11,277 nt of DNA from JAPUME01 sp964605715 (GCA_964605715.1 CAZSDV010000064.1:1-11277); one strand, 5' to 3'. Counted from the first letter of the stretch, positions 1-6,213 are shown. The notes: generated by a model not told the origin, from the sequence alone. A program made the numbers and translations.

Positions 1-99
1 ACCATCGATTTTTCAGAAGAGGAGGGTAGGTTCACAGCAATTTATCTCTCACGCTTAGTGAGTGTTCGTGAAAATCAAATACTAAGATACCTAGAATAA
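1..99 (+). CDS. Possible 3' end of an unidentified ORF (partial, truncated by the window edge)
   Basis: Frame 1 is open from the first base to a TAA at 97-99, giving 32 residues (starting TIDFSEEEGRF, ending ILRYLE) with a plausible mix of charged and hydrophobic residues. The other two plus frames close within about 60 bases. No family was recognised and the piece is too short to test. It could be the C-terminus of a gene starting upstream of the window, or a chance open stretch. Confidence 0.25.
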   Translation, partial: TIDFSEEEGRFTAIYLSRLVSVRENQILRYLE

Positions 100-390
100 G
101 AATGAACAAGGCATTCTACTTAAAACGTAGCCGGTGTTATAGGCCCAAGGCATCACCATCGAAACCAGATACGGTTGTGCTAACTAAGATCTTTGCGAAA
201 TCCAGATTCCAAGCGCCAATTAGCTCAAGTCACCCTTAACTTAAAATATCGTCTAGATGGAGAGGATCACGCACGCAGCTTACTTCCGGCAAACCGGAAC
301 TCGAATGGGAAACTTCCACCTTTTCAATAGACTCCCTGTTGTCCCACTGGACCCGAGGAGCGATTTCTGTTATGAATCTTAAGGGAGGGG
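100..390. other. Gene-free stretch upstream of the tRNA
   Basis: No convincing coding frame was seen on either strand. The clearest structure is a perfect 6-bp hairpin at 284-299 (arms TTCCGG and CCGGAA, loop CAAA). It lacks a T-run on either side, so it is not a canonical intrinsic terminator. The last 45 bases contain the probable tRNA promoter. Nothing else could be named. Confidence 0.5.
348..376 (+). promoter_or_regulatory. Probable sigma-70-type promoter of the tRNA-Val gene
   Basis: TGGACC (348-353, 4/6 match to the -35 consensus) lies 17 bp from TATGAA (371-376, 4/6 match to -10). A TG at 368-369 makes the latter an extended -10. Transcription would start near 383, about 8 bases before the mature tRNA 5' end at 391. 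The placement and spacing are good and the boxes are only moderate. The assignment is by eye. Confidence 0.4.
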
Positions 391-465
391 GGGCGATTAA
401 CTCAGCGGCAGAGTGCTGTCTTCACAAGGCAGAAGTCGTAGGTTCAAATCCTACATCGCCCACCA
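391..465 (+). tRNA. tRNA-Val (anticodon CAC), CCA encoded
   Basis: A complete cloverleaf can be drawn. The acceptor arms GGGCGAT (391-397) and ATCGCCC (455-461) pair over all 7 bp. The D stem is ACTC (400-403) with GAGT (411-414). The anticodon stem is CTGTC (416-420) with GGCAG (428-432), with one G-U pair. Its loop TTCACAA (421-427) places CAC at 423-425, which reads the valine codon GTG. The T stem is GTAGG/CCTAC with loop TTCAAAT. The discriminator base is A462, and CCA at 463-465 is encoded in the DNA. No other tRNA was seen next to it. Confidence 0.96.
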
Positions 466-641
466 ACCTCACGGGTGGAAACATACCCATTCTACTGAAT
501 CTAAGAGGTCTGGCCAAGAAAATCTCTATTTTAGATTGCTGGAAAGACGATAGCAGGTCATTTGTGGTTTACGATTAAGATTCTTTCTTCTCTGGCCACT
601 CAGACGACGAGGTCTTCCATTCAGCTTCCATTTGGAATCTT

Positions 642-1724
642 ATGCGAAAGATTGGCATTATTGGGCTCCCGCAGGCAGGAAAAAGCTCACTTTTCCAAGT
701 TCTTACCCATCAAAGAGTTGCTCGTGCCAGAACAGCCCGCCCAGAGGCTCATCTGGGTGTAGTTGAAGTACCAGACCCACGGCTAACTCGCCTAGCAGCT
801 ATTTACAACTCCGAACGGACTGTTCCAGCACAAATGGAATTTACTGACATTCACGGAAATATATTAGAAGTAGCCCGGGGCGGACAACAGCTTAAACTGC
901 TTCGAGAAGTAGGCGGCTTGGCTCACGTAGTTCGGGCTTTCGATAATGAAGGTATTTCTCACGCTGCCGGAGGAATTGATCCACTACGAGATATTGAAAA
1001 CGTGGAGTTGGAGCTGATGCTTTCCGATCTTGAATTAATCGAAAAACGATTGGAACGAGTGGAACTTGAACAAAAAAAGACACGCTCAGAAGGTCTAAAA
1101 AAAGAACAGCAGGTTCTTAAGTACCTGCAAAAGGCTCTCGAAAAACAAATACCGCTTCGGGAAATAGAACTGGATAAGTCATCTGAGCTAATCACTAGAG
1201 GTTTCATGTTGTTAAGCGCTAAACCTATACTTTTCGTCATCAACCTGGGAGATGGCGACACTTTTTCCATCGATGAGGCTGAGACCCGTTACGGATTAGA
1301 TAAGATGAGACATTACACCCATTCCAAGGTTACAGCTTTCTGCGGTAAAATTGAGTCGGAGATCGCAGAGCTTAAAGAGGCAGAAGCCGCTGAATTTCTT
1401 GCCGACTTCGGCCTAAAAGAATCTGGTATTATTCGGATAATACGTGCCAGTTACAAGCTGATGGGGCTAATATCCTTTCTAACCGCCGGAAAAAAAGAAG
1501 TTCGTGCTTGGAGCATTCCTGGTGGAACCCTAGCTGCAAAAGCTGCTGGGGTAATTCACACTGACATTGAAAAGGGATTTATCAAGGCTGAAATTGTCCA
1601 ATATGAAGACTTGATTACTGCGGGTAATATGGCGGGAGCCCGATCAAGGGGAACCGTAAAACTTGAAGGAAAAAATTACATCGTCCAAGATGGTGACATA
1701 ATAGATTTCCGTCACAACCGCTAG
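642..1724 (+). CDS. YchF/Obg-like GTPase or ATPase with C-terminal TGS domain (DUF933-type paralogue)
   Basis: 360 residues, close to the usual YchF length of about 363. The N-terminal P-loop GLPQAGKSS is at residues 8-16. A switch II/G3-like DIHG is at 69-72, where canonical YchF has DIAG followed by a glycine-rich stretch. Residues 113-119 read DPLRDIE, a YchF hallmark, followed by a charged helical, probably coiled-coil insertion (about 122-170). The G4 region reads NLGD (201-204) where YchF normally has NxxE. The TGS domain covers about 283-360, with VRAW, AAGVIHTD and GKNYIVQDGD. Family members bind ATP or GTP and associate with ribosomes. The altered G3 and G4 suggest the second, DUF933-type paralogue rather than the housekeeping copy, so I give no symbol. 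The ATG at 642 fits the family N-terminus, although no clear Shine-Dalgarno (SD) sequence precedes it. Confidence 0.88.
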   Translation: MRKIGIIGLPQAGKSSLFQVLTHQRVARARTARPEAHLGVVEVPDPRLTRLAAIYNSERTVPAQMEFTDIHGNILEVARGGQQLKLLREVGGLAHVVRAFDNEGISHAAGGIDPLRDIENVELELMLSDLELIEKRLERVELEQKKTRSEGLKKEQQVLKYLQKALEKQIPLREIELDKSSELITRGFMLLSAKPILFVINLGDGDTFSIDEAETRYGLDKMRHYTHSKVTAFCGKIESEIAELKEAEAAEFLADFGLKESGIIRIIRASYKLMGLISFLTAGKKEVRAWSIPGGTLAAKAAGVIHTDIEKGFIKAEIVQYEDLITAGNMAGARSRGTVKLEGKNYIVQDGDIIDFRHNR

Positions 1725-1746
1725 AACTCTTTACGACAAAGGGGAG

Positions 1747-1769
1747 GATCGTCAAATTGAACGACGATC
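1747..1769 (+). promoter_or_regulatory. Stem-loop between a purine-rich SD-like run and the ZIP start codon
   Basis: A perfect 7-bp inverted repeat, GATCGTC (1747-1753) and GACGATC (1763-1769), encloses a 9-base loop and is followed by only TTT. An SD-like GGGGAGG (1741-1747) sits 33 bases from the ATG at 1781, too far to work linearly. With the hairpin folded, the distance drops to about 11 bases. It could therefore bring the SD to the start codon, or be a weak terminator after the GTPase gene. Confidence 0.35.
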
Positions 1770-1780
1770 TTTAATTCATA

Positions 1781-2506
1781 ATGTCAATTCTGAGCATCAC
1801 GCTTATCCTGGGCATCGTTGCGGCGCTGGCCAATATTTTTGGTGGCCTAATCGTCACCGCACGGCCTTGGAGCCGGGCGTTTCTCGCTTACTTCATCGCT
1901 CTGGGTTCAGGATTCATGCTGGCTACAGCTACCCTTGAGATGATACCTAAGAGCTTTCAGCTTGCGCCGAAAACAGCTCCCATGTTGATTTTACTCGGTT
2001 ACTTCATCGTGCACTTCTTTGAACACTCTTGGCCCGCCCACTTCCACTTCGGCGAGGAAACTCATCACGAAGCATTCCTCGATGCAAGTGTAGTCTACCC
2101 AGCAGTGGTGGGTTTGCTCGTCCACACATTTTTTGAGGGAGTCGCCATAGCCTCCGGATTTCTTGTCTCAGATTGGCTAGGCTGGATGGTGTTCGGAACA
2201 GCAATCGTTCACAATATTCCAGAAGGATTTACCGTAGCTTCAATAATGGTGGCAGCTCGGAAAAATTGGAAAGCAGGCATATGGGCTGCAGCTGCCCTTG
2301 GTGGATCCCGAATTCTTGGTATCCTGGTGATGGGCTATATTCATCAATTTGTAGAATATGGACTAGCGCTTGCGGCAGGAGTGACGCTTTATGTAGCTGC
2401 TTCAGACCTGATTCCAGAAGTCAACAAAATGGCAGGAATGAAGATTCCTATCACCGTTGGCCTAGGTGTATCAATCGTTCTCATGCTTCGAATCTTATTT
2501 ACCTAG
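1781..2506 (+). CDS. ZIP-family divalent metal transporter
   Basis: 241 residues with about eight hydrophobic segments, an inner-membrane protein that by family takes up Zn2+, Fe2+ or Mn2+. The two signature metal-site helices are present: H115-x3-E119-G in TM4 and HNIPEG at 144-149 in TM5. A histidine-rich loop lies between TM3 and TM4 (H82, H87, H89, H95, H96), the usual place for a cytosolic metal-binding loop. TM8 contains the typical ASDLIPE (207-213). The nearest upstream in-frame codons are ATA, TTC and then a stop, so ATG at 1781 is the start despite having no SD directly before it. The Fe-S scaffold gene follows after 18 bp, suggesting co-transcription and possibly iron as substrate (inference). 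The metal cannot be read from the sequence. Confidence 0.92.
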   Translation: MSILSITLILGIVAALANIFGGLIVTARPWSRAFLAYFIALGSGFMLATATLEMIPKSFQLAPKTAPMLILLGYFIVHFFEHSWPAHFHFGEETHHEAFLDASVVYPAVVGLLVHTFFEGVAIASGFLVSDWLGWMVFGTAIVHNIPEGFTVASIMVAARKNWKAGIWAAAALGGSRILGILVMGYIHQFVEYGLALAAGVTLYVAASDLIPEVNKMAGMKIPITVGLGVSIVLMLRILFT

Positions 2507-2524
2507 CCAATCAAAAAATTTTCC

Positions 2525-2878
2525 ATGTATAACTCTACCATACTGAACCACTTTGAAAAGCCGCGTAACGCGGGGGAGATATCAGATGCAACCGCCGTAG
2601 CTGAAGTCACCAACCCCGCTTGTGGTGACATCCTGAAACTCTGGGTTCGAATAGAAAATGGAAAAGTATCCGAGGCAAAATTCAAGGCATCAGGATGTGT
2701 CCCATCGGTCGCCTGCGGATCTGCACTAACAGAGATGATCAAGGGTGTTTTGATAGCAAACCTTGCCGAAGTTGGACCTTCAGAAATTGAGCGCGCAGTG
2801 AACGGGCTACCATCAGCGTCTCGACATGCGAGCAGACTGGCAAGCGACGTCCTAAAAGCTATCCTAGCGCAGGTGTAG
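2525..2878 (+). CDS. NifU/IscU-like iron-sulfur cluster scaffold, cysteine set altered
   Basis: 117 residues covering the whole IscU/NifU N-terminal fold. The start MYNSTILNHFEKPRN matches the family consensus, so ATG 2525 is secure although no SD is visible. The first cluster motif PACGD gives C33 and D35. The second, SGCVPSVACGS, gives C58 and a non-canonical C64 where most homologues have Ser. The third cluster cysteine, normally in HCS, is missing: the protein reads RHASRLA with A102 at that site. Canonical IscU uses three Cys plus Asp or His to assemble a [2Fe-2S] cluster; here C64 might substitute, or the protein may be a carrier or divergent scaffold. No cysteine desulfurase gene is in the window. 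The gene converges on the mocA-like gene with 11 bp between stops. Confidence 0.85.
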   Translation: MYNSTILNHFEKPRNAGEISDATAVAEVTNPACGDILKLWVRIENGKVSEAKFKASGCVPSVACGSALTEMIKGVLIANLAEVGPSEIERAVNGLPSASRHASRLASDVLKAILAQV

Positions 2879-2889
2879 AGGGGCTTTGC

Positions 2890-3480
2890 CTATTTTCCTT
2901 CTGGGGTAAGGGCTTCATAATCAGCGGGCGTATCAACGTCTTTCAAAATACCATTCTCATGCACTTCAACAAATAGAGTCTCGTTGTGATGCCGACGCGA
3001 TACAAGATTTGCTCCTTCTCCAGAAGCTAGGTCCCGGAACTCACCAAACAGGGCACGGGAAAATACTACCGGATGACCAGACTTACCCTGATAGGTGGGG
3101 ATAGCTAGCAGCGGCTCCTTAGCACGGAACTCATCTTGCAGTCTTCGCACCACCTTCACAGAAATCAGTGGGTGATCAACTAGGCAAAGAAGAATCCCTT
3201 CAAGTTTAGTTGATTCCACTGCCTCCAATCCAACGAGAAGTGAACTAGTCTGCCCTTTCTGATAATTAGAATTGACCGCCATCTCGGCATTATGAAAACT
3301 GACTGAGGAGCAAATTTGAGGGGCATTGTGTCCAAGCACAACCACAACCCTTTGAACGGGAACCTTTTCGAGAGTAAAAAGGATCTCCTCAAGAAAGGAA
3401 GAGTTGCGGAATGGAAGCAGAGCTTTATCCTGCCCCATACGGGAGGATTTCCCAGCAGCAAGAACGACGGCGGCAATCAT
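2890..3480 (-). CDS. mocA: MobA-like NTP transferase, probable molybdenum cofactor cytidylyltransferase (MocA type)
   Basis: 196 residues, one Rossmann-like nucleotidyltransferase domain. The nucleotide-binding motif LAAGKSSRMGQDK is at residues 7-19. NSNYQKGQTSSL is at 70-81, the metal-binding VDHP at 101-104, GHPVVFSR at 135-142 and DVDTPADY at 181-188. MocA adds CMP to molybdopterin to give the dinucleotide cofactor of xanthine dehydrogenase-type enzymes; MobA adds GMP. The length, the GHPVVFSR block and the xdhC gene 39 bp upstream favour MocA. The substrate nucleotide is inferred, not read. The start ATG at 3480 lies just before the motif region; there is no strong SD, so expression probably depends on the xdhC transcript. 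Confidence 0.85.
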   Translation of the reverse strand: MIAAVVLAAGKSSRMGQDKALLPFRNSSFLEEILFTLEKVPVQRVVVVLGHNAPQICSSVSFHNAEMAVNSNYQKGQTSSLLVGLEAVESTKLEGILLCLVDHPLISVKVVRRLQDEFRAKEPLLAIPTYQGKSGHPVVFSRALFGEFRDLASGEGANLVSRRHHNETLFVEVHENGILKDVDTPADYEALTPEGK

Positions 3481-3519
3481 CTGTGAGTTTCGAATCCTTG
3501 CTTCTCTGTACTTGGGTTT

Positions 3520-4338
3520 TCAGGAATGTTGAATATTTGGCTTAAACCCTGACTTATGAGCCGAAGGAACGGTGTTACGCCGTACGGCAATCATCTGTCC
3601 AACTATTGAGACCGCAATCTCTTCCGGCGTAATGGCCCCCAAATCTAGTCCAATGGGAGCATGGACGTGTTTAAGTTTTTGTGTCGACATACCCTCTTTT
3701 TCCAGCTCCTTGAAGGTGGAAATTACCTTCCGCTTGCTACCAATCATTCCGATGTAACGCGCTGGGGTTTCAAGGGCCCACCGAAGACATTCCAGGTCCC
3801 CTTTGTGACCGCGAGTAACGATAACGACATAAGAAAAGTCATTGACCTTAAGTTTTGAGAAGGCCTCTTTCCATGGCCCAGCATGAGTTTCAGAGGCCTC
3901 GGGGAAGCGTTCAGGGTTGGCGAACGCTTCCCGGTCGTCAATAACCTTTGTGTCAAACCCAGCCAGATCTGCTACTTTCGACAAGGAAAGTGAAATGTGC
4001 CCGCCCCCAAAAATATAGGCCGTAGGAGTAGCAAGAATCGGTTCGATAAAGATGTCAAGTGATCCGCCACAAATAAGCCCTTCGTCATATCTTGGGTTAT
4101 TGTTCAAATCAAAATGCAGGCGGCGTGGGCGTTCTTCACGCATTACATCCTTTGCTGCAGACCAGACGTCAGCTTCAACACAGCCACCACCGACAGTGCC
4201 CACAATAGAGCCATCATCTCGGACCAAGATCTTCGAGCTTTCGTAGCTCGGAATTGATCCTTGAACCTGAATGATGGTGGCTAAGGCTCCTTTGCGTCCC
4301 TCTTTCCGCAATCTGGCCACCTCCGCAAAGATTTCCAT
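3520..4338 (-). CDS. xdhC: XdhC/CoxI-family molybdenum cofactor maturation protein
   Basis: 272 residues with the two-part XdhC layout. The N-terminal domain has GSIP (27-30), GTVGGGCVEA (47-56) and ICGG with C90. The C-terminal Rossmann-like domain has FGGGHIS (110-116), TRGHKGD (175-181), YIGMIGSKRK (195-204) and HAPIGLDLGAITPEEIA (226-242). Family members bind molybdenum cofactor, help its sulfuration and deliver it to xanthine dehydrogenase or aerobic CO dehydrogenase-type hydroxylases. An SD-like AGGGGGG (4350 to 4344 on the minus strand) stands 5 bases before ATG 4338. It leads a two-gene unit with the mocA-like gene; no hydroxylase subunit gene lies in the window, so the client enzyme is unknown. 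Confidence 0.92.
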   Translation of the reverse strand: MEIFAEVARLRKEGRKGALATIIQVQGSIPSYESSKILVRDDGSIVGTVGGGCVEADVWSAAKDVMREERPRRLHFDLNNNPRYDEGLICGGSLDIFIEPILATPTAYIFGGGHISLSLSKVADLAGFDTKVIDDREAFANPERFPEASETHAGPWKEAFSKLKVNDFSYVVIVTRGHKGDLECLRWALETPARYIGMIGSKRKVISTFKELEKEGMSTQKLKHVHAPIGLDLGAITPEEIAVSIVGQMIAVRRNTVPSAHKSGFKPNIQHS

Positions 4339-4353
4339 AAATACCCCCCTAAC

Positions 4354-4382
4354 AGGTTATGCCCCGACCAAGTTACTGTCAA
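4354..4382 (-). promoter_or_regulatory. Possible promoter of xdhC-mocA
   Basis: On the minus strand a perfect TTGACA (4382-4377) is followed after 17 bp by TAACCT (4359-4354), only 3/6 match to the -10 consensus. Transcription would start near 4347, inside the SD-like G-run, leaving almost no leader. The true -10 may therefore differ, or the -35 match may be chance. Confidence 0.25.
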
Positions 4383-4427
4383 CCATCCAACTTAGGACGC
4401 GAAAAAGCGGAGGCTAATAATCACTAC

Positions 4428-4456
4428 TTTACCCACTATAATGGTTTAGCTATAGT
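4428..4456 (+). promoter_or_regulatory. Probable sigma-70-type promoter of the MDR oxidoreductase gene
   Basis: TTTACC (4428-4433, 4/6) and TATAGT (4451-4456, 5/6) are 17 bp apart, 40 bases before the start codon. A second -10-like TATAAT is at 4437-4442 without a good -35. The 6-bp inverted repeat ACTATA (4435-4440) and TATAGT (4451-4456) overlaps the core promoter and could be an operator, though it is short enough to be chance. Confidence 0.45.
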
Positions 4457-4496
4457 ATTGTGCGAACATCCCCCAGAGGATAATTAGGAATCGACC

Positions 4497-5525
4497 ATGA
4501 AAGCTGTAAGGTACCACGAGCACGGCGAGGTTGACGTTCTTAAGTTTGAGAATGCGCCTGATCCAAAGATTAATGCTGATGAGGTTTTGGTCCAAATCCA
4601 GGCTTGTGCGTTGAATCATATAGATTTATGGCTACGGAAGGGGCTAAGTGGTTATAAACACGCAATGCCTCACATCACAGGCAGCGATATCGCTGGCAAT
4701 GTTGCTGAAGTTGGCTCCCTGGTAACACATGTCAAAGTTGGTGAACGAGTGCTCTTATCCCCCGGCATTGGTTGCGGAAATTGCCATCCTTGCTGTTGCG
4801 GGCTTGAAAGCACTTGCCGGGAATACACCTTGTTTGGCGCAGGGATAAACGGTGGATACGCTGAGTATGTAAAATCACCGAGATACAATATCATACCAAT
4901 TCCCTCGCAGATTAGCTGGGTCGAAGCGGCAGCAGTACCCCTAGTTTTCCTTACTGCTTGGCACATGCTTGTTGGTCGAGTGAGGCTTCAGCAAGGTGAA
5001 AATATCCTAATTATTGGTGCAGGAAGTGGAGTAGGTAGCGCGGCTATTCAGATTGCGAAGCTCCTCGGAGCACGGGTAATCGCCACTGCAGGCAATACAC
5101 AAAAGCTAGCTAAGGCAGAGGCTTTAGGTGCAGATGATCTGATCGACCACTATCACCAGAACATCTCCGAGGAAGTTCGTCGCCTCACTGACAAACGGGG
5201 AGCTGATGTCGTATTCGAGCACGTCGGAGCAGAGGTCTGGAAAGCTTGCATGGATTCTCTGGCAACCAACGGCCGGCTAGTCACCTGCGGAGCCACAACT
5301 GGAGCAGATGTTAAAATTGACCTAAGAGCACTCTTTGCCCGTCACAGGAGCATATTTGGCTCCTACATGGGAAGCAAAGCAGAGCTTCTCGAAGTGTTGA
5401 AATTAATATTTTCGGGCAAACTCCACCCGGTCATCGACTCTACTTTTCCTCTCCAAGAAGCTGCGGCGGCGCAAAAGCGGATGGAGGGACGGGAGCAATT
5501 TGGAAAAATCATTCTACAACCCTAG
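4497..5525 (+). CDS. MDR-superfamily zinc-type alcohol dehydrogenase/quinone oxidoreductase-like protein
   Basis: 342 residues, full length for the medium-chain dehydrogenase/reductase superfamily. The N-terminal GroES-like domain has NHIDLW at 40-45 and GSDIAG at 62-67. The structural zinc lobe is intact: C93, C96, C99 and C107 have the canonical 3-3-8 spacing, with extra C100 and C101. The Rossmann domain carries IGAGSGVGSAAIQIAK at 173-188 for NAD(P)H. Two catalytic zinc ligands of classical alcohol dehydrogenases are replaced (Cys by N40, His by S63), so the protein probably works without catalytic zinc, as quinone oxidoreductases do. Substrate unknown. A TAGGAA SD-like sequence (4485-4490) precedes ATG 4497. 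The gene stands alone behind its own promoter, divergent from xdhC. Confidence 0.88.
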   Translation: MKAVRYHEHGEVDVLKFENAPDPKINADEVLVQIQACALNHIDLWLRKGLSGYKHAMPHITGSDIAGNVAEVGSLVTHVKVGERVLLSPGIGCGNCHPCCCGLESTCREYTLFGAGINGGYAEYVKSPRYNIIPIPSQISWVEAAAVPLVFLTAWHMLVGRVRLQQGENILIIGAGSGVGSAAIQIAKLLGARVIATAGNTQKLAKAEALGADDLIDHYHQNISEEVRRLTDKRGADVVFEHVGAEVWKACMDSLATNGRLVTCGATTGADVKIDLRALFARHRSIFGSYMGSKAELLEVLKLIFSGKLHPVIDSTFPLQEAAAAQKRMEGREQFGKIILQP

Positions 5526-5712
5526 CCGCAAAGATAGTCGACGAAAATTGATACCGAACGAACATTAGGTTTTACAAGAAATACAACCTCAAACCTTAAA
5601 CAGTTAATGCAGCCACTTTCACCAAACAAACCCTTGATCTTAGTTCTAAACAAGGTCGTTTCAGTGCAGGGCAGTATCTGATGTGGTACGATTCTGGGTC
5701 TGGGCGATCTCC

Positions 5713-5845
5713 AGCCAAGCTCTTTGCCCTTCTAAAAGGCTGCTCCAAGAGGCTCACTCTCCCCAGAGAAAATCCCACTGCATCTGGGCAGGTTTGTCGG
5801 CTGAGTTGTAATCCGGATGGAATCGCACCGTCGTGCTTTCCAGCC
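5713..5845 (+). promoter_or_regulatory. Candidate structured 5' leader of the AhpD-like gene
   Basis: Two stem-loop groups can be drawn. The first nests AGC/GCT (from 5713 and 5752), CTCTT (5720-5724) with AAGAG (5747-5751), and CCTT (5728-5731) with AAGG (5736-5739) around loop CTAA. The second, at 5815-5845, pairs GG/CC, TGGAA (5818-5822) with TTCCA (5838-5842), and GCAC (5825-5828) with GTGC (5833-5836) around loop CGTC. GGCTG (5799-5803) could compete by pairing with CAGCC (5841-5845). The last stem ends 18 bases before the SD. A regulatory role is inference; no known RNA class was matched. Confidence 0.35.
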
Positions 5846-5863
5846 TCAAAAATAACAAGCGTG

Positions 5864-5868
5864 AGGAG
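5864..5868 (+). promoter_or_regulatory. Ribosome binding site fixing the AhpD-like start
   Basis: AGGAG lies 6 bases before ATG 5875, one of the best SD sequences in the window. It excludes the in-frame ATG at 5833, which lies inside the hairpin arm and has no SD. Confidence 0.75.
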
Positions 5869-5874
5869 TTTTAC

Positions 5875-6213
5875 ATGGTAAAAAAGCAAAAGGAAAAGGT
5901 CAGCACACCGCCGTCCTCCATGAGCATGATTGAGCCTCGATTTCGGGATATATATAAAAATTTCTATAAACAGACCTATTACGCTCCAACTGCTCTCGAC
6001 TCCCGAACTAAAGAACTAGTCGCCATTGGAGTTTCGCTTGCGCTGCAGTGTGAAGGCTGTGCTGAAGGCCACATCAAGAAGGCTCTTGAGCTAGGTGTAT
6101 CAAAAGAAGAGATCAGCGATTCAATCGTTATTGCGGTAGGGATTGCCGCTGCCAGCGTAATGGACAAAAGTGACAGAGCGGCTGCTAATCTTAAACTGAA
6201 TCTCTTCTCTTGA
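5875..6213 (+). CDS. AhpD-like/carboxymuconolactone decarboxylase-family CxxC protein
   Basis: 112 residues, a single all-helical AhpD-like domain, cytoplasmic (no signal peptide). The active-site motif C59-EG-C62-AEG-H66 is intact. E47 lies 12 residues before the first Cys, reproducing the E-x11-C-x2-C-x3-H spacing of AhpD, where these residues form the proton relay and redox disulfide. This supports a thiol peroxidase or disulfide reductase role rather than muconolactone decarboxylation. The lysine-rich N-terminus (residues 2-8) is short and probably disordered. The MFS gene starts 54 bp downstream on the same strand. The reductant partner is unknown. With bshA nearby, bacillithiol is conceivable, but that is speculation. 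Confidence 0.88.
   Translation: MVKKQKEKVSTPPSSMSMIEPRFRDIYKNFYKQTYYAPTALDSRTKELVAIGVSLALQCEGCAEGHIKKALELGVSKEEISDSIVIAVGIAAASVMDKSDRAAANLKLNLFS

Larger units (their letters stand above)
5526..5874. other. 349-bp gene-free interval before the AhpD-like gene
   Basis: Frames through this stretch give only low-complexity or shadow-like peptides with no family resemblance. Its first half has weak inverted repeats only (AGGTT 5567-5571 with AACCT 5585-5589; CCTTG 5632-5636 with CAAGG 5651-5655), none followed by a T-run. So no clear terminator for the oxidoreductase gene was found. The second half contains the stronger stem-loops listed separately. No known riboswitch, 6S, SRP, RNase P or tmRNA signature was recognised. 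Confidence 0.5.

Noticed and set aside
460..478. CCACC/GGTGG stem after the tRNA as a terminator
   Set aside because: Its left arm is part of the tRNA acceptor and CCA end, and no T-run follows.
339..578. 79-residue open frame running across the tRNA gene
   Set aside because: It reads straight through the tRNA-Val cloverleaf and has no family resemblance or SD; a chance ORF.
959..1270. 103-residue minus-strand ORF inside the YchF-like gene
   Set aside because: It is Ser/Arg-rich shadow translation opposite a clearly conserved coding frame.
5786..5845. Resemblance to a cobalamin riboswitch on the minus strand (GGTGCGATTCC and, nearby, AGCCGACAAACCTGCC)
   Set aside because: The motifs are close together without the required intervening core, the internal consensus is absent, and no minus-strand gene starts downstream of it.
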